From Streptomyces sp. WAC 01529 (GTDB taxonomy: Bacteria > Actinomycetota > Actinomycetes > Streptomycetales > Streptomycetaceae): a DNA stretch of 64,000 bases. Under the pieces are notes generated by a model. It saw only the letters and a program-made list of their open reading frames with translations, did not search any database and was not told the origin of the DNA. How positions within the stretch are numbered: position 1 is the first letter of the stretch; each line of letters starts with the position of its first letter. Position numbers and translations under genes: made by a program. Shown here piece by piece: positions 34,214-43,354 of this stretch. The stretch lies in contig NZ_CP029617.1 of the NCBI RefSeq assembly GCF_003945545.1, positions 5,193,001 through 5,257,000 of the forward strand, read 5' to 3'.

Positions 34214-35749
34214 ATGGAGCGCATCAGACGCAGTGGACGGTCCCGTCTGCGATGTTCGTTCGCGGCAGCCGTCGCGATGGCGGCCGTGCTCGGCACGGCG
34301 GCGGCACCCGCGCAGGCGGCGGGCGGGAGCGAGGCGCAGGCGCCCGTGTCGACCCCGCTCCCGCCCGAGCTGGAGAAGATCCGGGCGGCCGAGGCCACCA
34401 AGCTGTACGGCAGCCCTGCCGAGCGCCCGATGGCCGACCGCAAGACCGGCCTGATCTCGCTCGGTGACAGCGAGATCTCCGGCGAGGGCGTGGGGACGTA
34501 CGAACCGGGCACCGACGGCCCCGACAACTGGTGCCACCGCTCGCCGGACGCCGCGATCCACCGCACCGGCATCCCCGCCGACGTGACGTACAACGTCGCC
34601 TGCTCGGGGGCCCAGACGGTCAACATCAGGATCGGCGGCCAGAAGCAGTACGCCGACGAGCTGGTGCAGAGCGACAACCTCGCCATCAAGGCGCGCAACA
34701 CGAGGATCAAGACGATCCTGCTCGTCGTCGGCGCCAACGACGACCTCCAGTTCTCGCCGGTGATGACGGACTGCGTCACCCGCTACCTGCTCAGCCAGGG
34801 TGCGTGCGCGGGCAAGTACCACGACGGCTGGCAGGCGCGCGTGGACGCCCTCGTGCCCAAGGTCGAGCAGTCCCTCCGCGACCTGAAGACGGTCATGAAG
34901 GACGCGGGCTACCAGGAGGGCGACTACCAGCTCGTCGCCATGGGCTACCCGAGCCCGATCGGCCCGGACTTCCGCGACAACCCCAAGTTCCCCGGCAAGC
35001 TGGCCTGCGGCGGGCTCGGCTACGACTCCGACACCGAGTGGGGCCGCAACTACGCGGTGCCGACCTTCGAGAAGGGCATGCGCAGGGCCGCCAGGAACGC
35101 GGGCGCGACCTACCTCGACAACTCCCGCCTCTTCCACGGCCACGAGGTCTGCATGGAGGACACCTGGGCACGCGGCCTCTACGTGGACGTGACCAATCCG
35201 TTCCCGCCGGACTCCAACTCCGTACGCCAGTCCTTCCACCCCAACGCGCGCGGCCACGCCGCCTTCGCGTCCTGCCTCACCCAGCTGTACGCCTCCGGCA
35301 AGCGCGAGGCCAGCTGTGCCGACCCGGCGAGCACGGGCAGCCCGAAGCTGTACGAGGGCGCCTGGGACGACATGTTCAAGCCCCTGAGGAACGAGGGCAC
35401 CGGTACGTGCGTGGACGTCGACGCGTCCAAGAGCCGCAACGGCACGAAGGTGCAGGGCTGGGAGTGCACGGGTAATCGCAACCAGATCTGGTGGTACGAC
35501 GAGTCGCGAGGGTCCCTGCATACGGGGCTGACCCAGGACCGGTGCCTGGACGTGGCCGACGGCGCCTACAAGGAAGGCGCCGCCGTGGTGCTGTGGAACT
35601 GCCACGGGGGTGGCAACCAGAAGTTCGTCCGGGAGGGCGGGACCGTGCGGCCCGCTGCCGCGAGTGGGCTGTGTCTGACCCTTGCGGGGGGCACGGAGCC
35701 GGTGCGGCTTCAGAAGTGTGCCGGGACTGCGAATCAGCGGTTCGCCTGA
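34214..35749 (+). CDS. Secreted SGNH-hydrolase with ricin-B lectin domain
   Basis: 511 residues. A signal peptide ends near AQA-AGG (about residue 36). The SGNH/GDSL domain (about 78-360) has the nucleophile in SLGDSEISGEG (Ser86), the Gly/Asn blocks VACSGAQT and VVGANDD, and the catalytic Asp/His region SFHPNARGHAAF. A C-terminal ricin-type beta-trefoil (about 385-511) has the sugar-binding pattern CVDVDASKSRNGTKVQGWECTGNRNQIW, repeated at CLDVADG... and CLTLAGG. It is therefore a likely extracellular esterase or lipase targeted to polysaccharides. GGGGAGGCGC precedes ATG 34214. Cysteines are paired, as expected for a secreted protein. Confidence 0.88.
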   Translation: MERIRRSGRSRLRCSFAAAVAMAAVLGTAAAPAQAAGGSEAQAPVSTPLPPELEKIRAAEATKLYGSPAERPMADRKTGLISLGDSEISGEGVGTYEPGTDGPDNWCHRSPDAAIHRTGIPADVTYNVACSGAQTVNIRIGGQKQYADELVQSDNLAIKARNTRIKTILLVVGANDDLQFSPVMTDCVTRYLLSQGACAGKYHDGWQARVDALVPKVEQSLRDLKTVMKDAGYQEGDYQLVAMGYPSPIGPDFRDNPKFPGKLACGGLGYDSDTEWGRNYAVPTFEKGMRRAARNAGATYLDNSRLFHGHEVCMEDTWARGLYVDVTNPFPPDSNSVRQSFHPNARGHAAFASCLTQLYASGKREASCADPASTGSPKLYEGAWDDMFKPLRNEGTGTCVDVDASKSRNGTKVQGWECTGNRNQIWWYDESRGSLHTGLTQDRCLDVADGAYKEGAAVVLWNCHGGGNQKFVREGGTVRPAAASGLCLTLAGGTEPVRLQKCAGTANQRFA

Positions 35750-35774
35750 GGGGTTGGCTTTCTGCGGGTGCGTC

Positions 35775-35814
35775 GTGGCTGGTCGCGCAGTTCCCCGCGC
35801 CCCTGACGGGGCGC
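35775..35814 (+). repeat. Dispersed Streptomyces intergenic repeat, copy 2
   Basis: GTGGCTGGTCGCGCAG then TTCCCCGCGCCCCTGACGGGGCGC, the same element as at 22726-22763. Here it follows the SGNH-hydrolase stop and ends in a CGCCCCTGACGGGGCG hairpin. That hairpin (CCCCTGACGGGGCGC) is present three times in all: 35800-35814, 35844-35858 and 35861-35875. Confidence 0.75.
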
Positions 35815-35824
35815 ACCCGCGCCT

Positions 35825-35889
35825 GTGCTACGCCAGGCCCACGCCCCTGACGGGGCGCGTCCCCTGACGGGGCGCGCCCCTTACGGGTG

Positions 35890-35903
<14 letters not shown>
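35825..35903 (-). repeat. Duplicated 3' end of the class I fumarase gene
   Basis: GTGCTACGCCAGGCCC occurs at 35825-35840 and 35888-35903. The second copy contains the true stop codon and last codons of the fumarase on the minus strand; the first is a non-coding copy 63 bp downstream. Two GACGGGGCGC hairpins lie between. Confidence 0.8.
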
Positions 35904-37566
<1,663 letters not shown>

Positions 37567-37736
37567 TCCTCACTCGGCAGACAGCGGCGCGGCCTCCATT
37601 GGCAACGCGCCAACCAGCGTAGAACGCGCCCGGCGGACCGGGTCTGTGAGGTAAGGCTCAGTAGGGTGCGGGGCCCGCCGCGCCGGTTGTCCACAGAGGC
37701 TAGTCGCGATCTATCGCGTTTCGATACGCTGCTGGC

Positions 37737-38420
37737 GTGGACCTCGAAAAGCGCCTCCCGCAGCCCGCTCCCGCCGCAGCCGAGCCGGGTTCCCTCCGCG
37801 CCTCGGACGCCGACCGCGACCGCACGGCCGACATCCTCCGCGAGGCGCTGGCCGAGGGCCGGCTGACCGCCGAGGAGCACGCGGACCGCGTCGAAGGGGT
37901 CTACCGCGCCAAGACCATGGCCGAACTGCGCCCGCTGGTCGGCGACTTGCCCGCCGCCCAGGAGCAGCCCCGGGCCGGGTCCACGCCCGAGCGCGCCCCG
38001 GCCCGCCCGTCCCCGGGAGCGGTCCCGCCGGTCGCCGACGAGAACATGGTCGCGGTGCTCAGCGGCTCCGTCCGCAAGGGCCGCTGGCGGGTGGCCCGCC
38101 GCACCCACGCGTACGCGATCTTCGGAAGCGTCGAGATAGACCTGAGCGAGGCGATCTTCGAGCAGCGCCAGGTGATGATCAAGGCGGTCTCGATCTTCGG
38201 CTCGGTCGAGATCCGCGTGCCGGAGAACGTCTCGCTGCGCGGCAGCGGCCTCGGCGTCCTCGGCAACTTCGAGGTGGACACGCTCGACTCCGCCGAGCAG
38301 GACGCCCCGGTCGTCTTCGTGGACGGCGTCGCGGTCCTCGGCAGCGTCGAGGCGCGGGCCAAGCGCGGCAAGCGCGTCCATGACCTGCACCGCCGGCTGC
38401 GCAAGCACCTCGGGCACTGA
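37737..38420 (+). CDS. DUF1707 / LiaF-like C-terminal domain protein
   Basis: 227 residues from GTG 37737. The N-terminal DUF1707 (about 18-70) reads LRASDADRDRTADILREALAEGRLTAEEHADRVEGVYRAKTMAELRPLVGDLP. A Pro-rich linker leads to a LiaF/DUF2154-type beta-repeat (about 105-200): NMVAVLSGSVRKGRWRV, AIFGSVEIDLSEA, SIFGSVEIRVPENV, VLGNFEV. LiaF-type domains sense envelope stress with LiaRS-like systems. No transmembrane segment or two-component gene is present here, so it is likely cytosolic or peripheral. Function inferred from domains only. Confidence 0.82.
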   Translation: MDLEKRLPQPAPAAAEPGSLRASDADRDRTADILREALAEGRLTAEEHADRVEGVYRAKTMAELRPLVGDLPAAQEQPRAGSTPERAPARPSPGAVPPVADENMVAVLSGSVRKGRWRVARRTHAYAIFGSVEIDLSEAIFEQRQVMIKAVSIFGSVEIRVPENVSLRGSGLGVLGNFEVDTLDSAEQDAPVVFVDGVAVLGSVEARAKRGKRVHDLHRRLRKHLGH

Positions 38421-38546
38421 CGGCCGGGGCCCCGCGGCGGGAGCCCGAGGCTCCGGCGCATCGGAACTCAGTGCATAGGCGCGCACACAGCGGGTAGAGC
38501 TTGCTGCATCGTCTCTCGCTCGCGAAGCCGTCGTCAGGAGTAGACC

Positions 38547-38921
38547 GTGCTGCAACCGTCGCATCAGTCCTTGCAGGTCGCCGCTGTCCCGGCTCAGCGG
38601 GGGCCGGCGCGGGATCGGACCGACGACGCCCCATGGCACACGGAAGCCGTGTGCCGCCGCGACGAGGCCGGACTGTTCTTCGCCCCGTCCAAGGAGCCGA
38701 CCGCGTCCAGGCTCTCGCGCGAGGAGGCGGCCAAGCGGGTCTGCGCCCGCTGCCCCGTGATGGTCGAGTGCCGCGAGCACGCCCTGCTCCAGCCCGAGCC
38801 GTACGGCGTGTGGGGCGGACTCACCGCCGCCGAGCGCCGCGTGGTCCTGGCCCGCCGCCGCAGGCGCGACCTCGAACTGCAGAAGGCGGCGCACGCGACG
38901 GGCATCGCCGCCGCCGGGTAG
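38547..38921 (+). CDS. WhiB-family iron-sulfur regulator (WblI-like)
   Basis: 124 residues from GTG 38547, with CAGGAG 6 bp upstream. The four cluster cysteines are Cys36, Cys66, Cys69 and Cys75 (C-x29-C-x2-C-x5-C). The turn PYGVWGGLTAAER and the basic DNA-binding tail RRRRRDLELQK follow. WhiB-like proteins hold a [4Fe-4S] cluster and bind the sigma-A region 4 to alter promoter use. The neighbourhood fumC - class I fumarase - whiB-like - glpX recalls the S. coelicolor wblI locus, which is why I suggest WblI. The assignment to that paralogue is from memory of gene order. Confidence 0.9.
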   Translation: MLQPSHQSLQVAAVPAQRGPARDRTDDAPWHTEAVCRRDEAGLFFAPSKEPTASRLSREEAAKRVCARCPVMVECREHALLQPEPYGVWGGLTAAERRVVLARRRRRDLELQKAAHATGIAAAG

Positions 38922-38986
38922 GCGGGCCGCGCGGGCGGCCCCCGGACTCACCGCGGCGCGGCTCACCACGGCCCCCGGACTCATGA

Positions 38987-39022
38987 CGGAGGGGGCGTCC
39001 CCCGCACGGGACGCCCCCTCCG
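38987..39022. terminator. Bidirectional terminator between the whiB-like gene and glpX
   Basis: A perfect 15-bp stem (38987-39001 with 39008-39022), loop CCGCAC, between convergent genes. A direct repeat CGGCCCCCGGACTCA precedes it (38937-38951 and 38969-38983). Confidence 0.88.
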
Positions 39023-39060
39023 CCGTACGAACCGTTCTCTCCGGCCCGCCGCTGTTCCCG

Positions 39061-40092
39061 CTACTTCGCGCGGTCGAAGTCGACGGCGCTGTAGGCGCGC
39101 AGCTTCGAGAGCCGGTGCTCGGAGTCGATCTTGCGGATCGTGCCCGACTTGGAGCGCATGACCAGCGAGGACGTCGAGGCGGTGGCCGCGCGGTAGCGGA
39201 CGCCCTGGAGCAGCTCGCCGTCGGTGATGCCGGTGGCGACGAAGAAGACGTTGTCGCCCTTGACCAGGTCGTCGGTCGAGAGCGTGCGGTCCAGGTCGTG
39301 TCCGGCGTCGAGGGCGCGCTGGCGCTCGGCGTCGTCCTTGGGCCACAGCTTCCCCTGGATCACACCGCCCAGGCACTTGATCGCGCAGGCCGAGATGATG
39401 CCCTCGGGGGTGCCGCCGATGCCCATGAGCAGGTCGACGCCGGTGCCCTCGCGCACGGCCATGACCGAGCCGGCCACATCGCCGTCGGAGATGAACTTGA
39501 TGCGGGCGCCGGTCTCGCGGATCTCCTTGACGATGCCCTCGTGGCGGGGGCGGTCGAGGATCATGACCGTGACGTCCTCGGGCGAGGAGTTCTTGGCCTT
39601 GGCGACGCGGCGGATGTTGACCGAGGCGGGCGCGTTGATGTCGACGTAGTCCGCGGCCTCGGGGCCGGTGACCAGCTTGTCCATGTAGAAGACGGCGGAC
39701 GGGTCGAACATCGCGCCGCGGTCGGCGGCGGCCAGGACGGCGATGGCGTTCGGCATGCCCTTCGCGGTCAGCGTGGTGCCGTCGATCGGGTCGACGGCGA
39801 TGTCGACCTCGGCGCCGGTGCCGTCGCCGATGCGCTCTCCGTTGAAGAGCATCGGGGCTTCGTCCTTCTCGCCCTCCCCGATGACGACGACGCCGTTCAT
39901 CGAGACGGTGTGGACGAGGGTCCGCATGGCCCTGACCGCGGCGCCGTCCGCGCCGTTCTTGTCGCCGCGGCCGACCCAACGGCCCGCGGCCATGGCGGCT
40001 GCCTCGGTGACCCGGACTAGCTCCAGGGCGAGGTTGCGGTCGGGAGCCTCGGGGGAGACCTCTAGCTCGGACGGAAGATGATGCTCGGTCAT
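39061..40092 (-). CDS. glpX: Class II fructose-1,6-bisphosphatase GlpX
   Basis: 343 residues from MTEHHLPSELEVS (ATG at 40092, AGAGAGG upstream); the frame extends 75 codons further 5' but without coding character. Metal and substrate motifs are present: GRGDKNGADGAAVRAM, VVVIGEGEKDEAPML, VDIAVDPIDGTT, RPRHEGIV and MGIGGTPEGIISACAIKCLGG. It catalyses the committed gluconeogenic step in the cytosol; Streptomyces uses the class II enzyme. It is divergent from the DUF4245 gene. Confidence 0.95.
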   Translation of the reverse strand: MTEHHLPSELEVSPEAPDRNLALELVRVTEAAAMAAGRWVGRGDKNGADGAAVRAMRTLVHTVSMNGVVVIGEGEKDEAPMLFNGERIGDGTGAEVDIAVDPIDGTTLTAKGMPNAIAVLAAADRGAMFDPSAVFYMDKLVTGPEAADYVDINAPASVNIRRVAKAKNSSPEDVTVMILDRPRHEGIVKEIRETGARIKFISDGDVAGSVMAVREGTGVDLLMGIGGTPEGIISACAIKCLGGVIQGKLWPKDDAERQRALDAGHDLDRTLSTDDLVKGDNVFFVATGITDGELLQGVRYRAATASTSSLVMRSKSGTIRKIDSEHRLSKLRAYSAVDFDRAK

Positions 40093-40255
40093 CGGGACGC
40101 ACCTCTCTGCTGATACGACGACGGCCGGATGAGGGATTGTGACGACTCTATCCGTAGGTCGACAAAATGAGCAGTGGGCCCTACGCATGAGCGGACCGGA
40201 CGCCGGGGGAGGCACCGGGGGAAGGCGCGCGTTCCGCGCCTGAGACCATGGAGGC

Positions 40256-40780
40256 GTGGCAGGCAGACAAGGCAACCAGACCGTCAAGAACATGCTGTGG
40301 TCGTTGGTGGTGATCACCCTGGTCGCGGGCGTGATCTACATCTTCGTCCCGCATGACGAGTCCAAGACCCCGGTCAAGCGGGTCGACTACCGCGTGGAGC
40401 TGCTGACGGCCCGGCGGGCCGCGGCGTATCCCGTGGCGGCGCCCGAGGGTCTGTCCAAGGCGTGGAAGCCGACGTCCGTGCGGTTCAACGGCGCCGAGCA
40501 CGACGACTGGCACCTGGGCTTCCTCGACCCGGACGGCGAGTACGTGGCGGTCAAGCAGTCCACCGCCAAGCCCGCCAAGTTCATCGAGGACGCCACCCAG
40601 GAGGCCACGAGGACCGACGCCACCGAGAAGATCGGCGGCCGGACGTGGCAGCGCTACAAGGGTTCGACGTACGACGCCCTGGTGAGCACCGAGAAGGGCG
40701 CGACGACGGTCGTCACCGGCACGGCCCCCTTCCGGCAGCTGGCGAAGATGGCGGAGTCGCTGGAGATGAAGAAGGCGTGA
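40256..40780 (+). CDS. DUF4245 membrane-anchored protein
   Basis: 174 residues from GTG 40256. A short basic N-terminus and one membrane helix (about 12-30: NMLWSLVVITLVAGVIYIFV) anchor an exported domain. VDYRVELLTARRAAAYPVAAPEGL, WKPTSVRFNG, WHLGFLDPDGEYVAVKQ and WQRYKGSTYDALVSTEKG are characteristic of actinobacterial DUF4245 proteins. It is commonly found beside glpX, as here. No known activity. It ends before a strong hairpin. Confidence 0.87.
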   Translation: MAGRQGNQTVKNMLWSLVVITLVAGVIYIFVPHDESKTPVKRVDYRVELLTARRAAAYPVAAPEGLSKAWKPTSVRFNGAEHDDWHLGFLDPDGEYVAVKQSTAKPAKFIEDATQEATRTDATEKIGGRTWQRYKGSTYDALVSTEKGATTVVTGTAPFRQLAKMAESLEMKKA

Positions 40781-40813
40781 GCGCGCGGCACGGCGTGACC
40801 GTGCGGCGCTGAG

Positions 40814-40856
40814 CACGCGAAGGGCCCCCGGCGGTGTGCCGGGGGCCCTTCGCGTG
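40814..40856. terminator. Terminator between the DUF4245 and nitroreductase genes
   Basis: A perfect 19-bp stem (40814-40832 with 40838-40856), loop GGTGT, between convergent genes. Confidence 0.9.
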
Positions 40857-40886
40857 GCTGAGCGGTCAGCTGGGTCGCTGTGTCGC

Positions 40887-41477
40887 TCAGACCGTGGTGA
40901 CGACGTCGTCGTAGGCCAGGCGCGGGGAGCGCGGGAACCAGGCGTCCTCGCCCGGCTTGCCGATGTTGACGACCATCAGCGGGGTGTGGTCGTCGTCCAG
41001 GAACTCCTTCTGGACGCCCGCGAAGTCGAAGCCGGTCATCGGGCCCGCGGCCAGACCGGCGGCGCGGACACCGACGATGAAGTAGCCGGCCTGGAGGGTG
41101 GCGTTCACCAGCGCGGCCTGCTCACGGGCCGGGCGCTCGGCGAAGAACACGTCCTTGGCCTGCGGGAAGTGCGGGAACAGCGCCGGCAGCTCCTCGTGGA
41201 ACTCGTTGTCCGCGGAGAGGATCGCGACCAGCGGCGCGGTCGCGGTCTTCGGGCGGTTGCCCTCGGCCATGTGCGCGACCAGGCGCTCGCGGGCCTCGGG
41301 GGAGCGGACCAGGGTGACGCGCAGCGGCGACTGGTTGAAGGCGGTCGGGCCGTACTTGACCAGGTCGTAGATCGCCTGGACCTGCTCCTCGGTGACCGGC
41401 TCGTCGGTGAAGGTGTTCGCGGTGCGGGCCTCGCGGAAGAGCAGGTCCTGGGCGGCGGGGTCAAGGGCGAGAGACAT
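40887..41477 (-). CDS. Nitroreductase-family protein, malonic semialdehyde reductase (RutE)-like
   Basis: 196 residues from MSLALDPAAQDLLFREART (ATG at 41477). The compact FMN-binding nitroreductase fold has YGPTAFNQSPLRVTLVRS and the family pattern VGVRAAGLAAGPMTGFDFAGVQKEF, diagnostic of the RutE/HadB subgroup that reduces malonic semialdehyde to 3-hydroxypropionate in pyrimidine degradation. No other rut genes are seen, so it may act as a general NADPH-dependent detoxifying reductase. FMN-dependent, cytosolic. Confidence 0.87.
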   Translation of the reverse strand: MSLALDPAAQDLLFREARTANTFTDEPVTEEQVQAIYDLVKYGPTAFNQSPLRVTLVRSPEARERLVAHMAEGNRPKTATAPLVAILSADNEFHEELPALFPHFPQAKDVFFAERPAREQAALVNATLQAGYFIVGVRAAGLAAGPMTGFDFAGVQKEFLDDDHTPLMVVNIGKPGEDAWFPRSPRLAYDDVVTTV

Positions 41478-41595
41478 GGATCTACCTTCTCGATACGTGC
41501 TGTGGATCAGTGGCACTCACGACACTACGACAGCTGACGTTTAAGATTCAACCAAAACGGGGTCCCCGTGATCCGCCTCACAGGATCACGCGCGG

Positions 41596-41868
41596 TCAGC
41601 TCTGGTCGTCGTCCCCGGCGCCCTCGCCGCCCCGCGCGCCCCCGGCCTCCTCGCCCGCGAGGGCCGCGTCCAGGCGGGCGCGCGCGCCGTCCAGCCAGCG
41701 GCGGCACACCTTCGCCAGCTCCTCGCCCCGCTCCCACAGGGCGAGCGATTCCTCCAGGGTCGTGCCGCCGGTCTCCAGGCGGCGTACGACCTCGATCAGC
41801 TCGTCCCGCGCCTGCTCGTATCCGAGCGCGTCCGCCGGGCCCGTGGCCTCGTCCGTCTTGCTGGTCAT
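41596..41868 (-). CDS. xseB: Exodeoxyribonuclease VII small subunit
   Basis: 90 residues. The helical core LGYEQARDELIEVVRRLETGGTTLEESLALWERGEELAKVCRRWLDGARARLD matches XseB. The tail is Gly/Glu/Asp-rich and longer than in E. coli. It associates in several copies with XseA to form the processive single-strand exonuclease. It is the second gene of the xseA-xseB pair, separated by 95 bp containing an 18-bp tandem duplication. Confidence 0.93.
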   Translation of the reverse strand: MTSKTDEATGPADALGYEQARDELIEVVRRLETGGTTLEESLALWERGEELAKVCRRWLDGARARLDAALAGEEAGGARGGEGAGDDDQS

Positions 41869-41945
41869 GCGCCCACCCTAATCGTCGGCTTGTTCGGTTC
41901 ATGCGGCTTGCGTGGCTTATGTGACTTGGGCCTACGCGGCCCGGG

Positions 41946-41981
41946 CTATGCGGTGCGCTCGGGCTATGCGGTGCGCTCGGC
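41946..41981 (-). repeat. 18-bp tandem duplication covering the xseA stop codon
   Basis: CTATGCGGTGCGCTCGGG occurs twice head to tail (41946-41963 and 41964-41981). On the minus strand the upstream copy is the end of xseA (TAG at 41964-41966) and the downstream copy is untranslated. The adjacent DNA (41890-41945) is similarly repetitive (GGCTTATG, GGCCTACG, GGCTATG). Confidence 0.85.
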
Positions 41982-43178
41982 GCGTACGGTGAACTCGCCC
42001 TCGGCGACGCGGGCCCGCAGCTCCTCGTCGGCGCCCACCTCTTCAGGTGCCCTGACCACCGCGCCGTCCGCCTTCTGGAGCACCGCGTACCCCCGCTGGA
42101 GGGTCGCGGCGGGGGAGAGGGCCACCACGCGCGCGTGGGTGTGCGTCAGCTCGGAGGAGGCCCGGTCGAGCAGGTGCCCGAGCGTGCGGCGGGCGCGGTC
42201 GGCGAGGGCCGAGACCTGCTCCTCGCGCTCCTCCACCATGCGGTGCGGATGCTCCATGGAGGGGCGGCCCAGGGCGTGCGCGAGGCCGCGGTCCTCGCGG
42301 TCGAGGAAGGCGTCCATGCAGCGCCGGGCGCGCTCGCGCAGGGCCTGTACGCGCTCGTACTCCTCGCCGACGTCCGGGACGACCTTCTTGGCGGCGTCGG
42401 TCGGGGTGGAGGCGCGCAGATCGGCCACGTAGTCCAGGAGGGGGTTGTCCGGCTCGTGCCCGATCGCCGAGACCACGGGCGTACGGCAGGACGCCACCGC
42501 CCTGATCAGCTGCTCGTCCGAGAAGGGCAGCAGGTCCTCCACACTGCCGCCGCCCCGCGCCACGATGATCACGTCGACCTCGTCGAGGGCGTCCAGCTCC
42601 CGCACGGCCTGGACGACCTGCGGCACCGCGTGCACGCCCTGGACGGGGACGGCGCGCACCTCGAAGCGGACGGCGGGCCAGCGGTGCCTGGCGTTCTCCA
42701 GGACGTCCCGCTCGGCGGCCGACGCGCGGCCCGTGACCAGGCCGATGAGCTGCGGCAGGAAGGGCAGCGTCTTCTTGCGCTCGGGCGCGAAGAGGCCCTC
42801 CGCGGCGAGGCTCTTCTTCAACTGCTCGATCCGCGCGAGCAGTTCCCCGACGCCGACGGGCCTTATCTCGGCGGCCCGCAGGGACAGCTGGCCCCGCGGG
42901 GCGTACCACTCCGGCTTGGCGTGGACGACGACGCGGGCGCCCTCGGAGACGACGTCCGCCACGGCGTCGAACACCTGGCGGTAGCAGGTGACGCTCACCG
43001 AGATGTCGTGCGACGGGTCGCGCAGCGTCATGAAGACGACGCCGGCGCCCGGTCTGCGGGACAGCTGGGTGATCTGCCCCTCGACCCAGACGGCGCCGAG
43101 CCGGTCGATCCAGCCACCGATGAGCCGCGACACCTGCCCCACGGGCAGCGGCGCGTCCGCGGACGTGTTGAGAGCCAT
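41964..43178 (-). CDS. xseA: Exodeoxyribonuclease VII large subunit
   Basis: 404 residues. The N-terminal OB-fold (about 8-105) has VSRLIGGWIDRLGAVWVEGQITQLSRRPGAGVVFMTLRD. The catalytic domain follows with GLVTGRASAAERDVLENARHRWP, DVIIVARGGGSVEDLLPFSDEQLIRAVASCRTPVVSAIGHEPDNPLLDYVADLRASTPTDAA, the family hallmark. A coiled-coil-rich C-terminus binds XseB. The enzyme degrades single-stranded DNA in repair. ATG at 43178. The last codons (RAERTA) lie in an 18-bp repeat. Confidence 0.95.
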   Translation of the reverse strand: MALNTSADAPLPVGQVSRLIGGWIDRLGAVWVEGQITQLSRRPGAGVVFMTLRDPSHDISVSVTCYRQVFDAVADVVSEGARVVVHAKPEWYAPRGQLSLRAAEIRPVGVGELLARIEQLKKSLAAEGLFAPERKKTLPFLPQLIGLVTGRASAAERDVLENARHRWPAVRFEVRAVPVQGVHAVPQVVQAVRELDALDEVDVIIVARGGGSVEDLLPFSDEQLIRAVASCRTPVVSAIGHEPDNPLLDYVADLRASTPTDAAKKVVPDVGEEYERVQALRERARRCMDAFLDREDRGLAHALGRPSMEHPHRMVEEREEQVSALADRARRTLGHLLDRASSELTHTHARVVALSPAATLQRGYAVLQKADGAVVRAPEEVGADEELRARVAEGEFTVRAERTA

Positions 43179-43227
43179 GCGGCGAGCCTAGCGGGAGGGT
43201 GTGACAGCCCAGGGCTGCCTGTTCGGC

Positions 43228-43320
43228 GCGGATCCGGCGCGGGGCAACGGCCCCTACGGTGCGGCTCCGGCGCGGGGCAAACGGCCCCTACCCCGCCGAT
43301 CCGGCGCGGGGCAAACGGGT
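43228..43320. repeat. Three-copy ~33-bp intergenic repeat
   Basis: CCGGCGCGGGGCAA recurs at 43234-43247, 43267-43280 and 43301-43314, with CGGCCCCTAC between copies. It lies between the xseA start and the stop of the APC permease gene. The spacing is regular at 33-34 bp, but there are too few copies and no proper spacers for a CRISPR. Confidence 0.8.
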
Positions 43321-43354
43321 GGGTGGGTGGGAGAGATTCGCCGCGAAGCGGCGC

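Noticed and set aside
43228..43320. CRISPR array
   Set aside because: Only three degenerate units with near-identical spacing sequence, no cas genes and no unique spacers.
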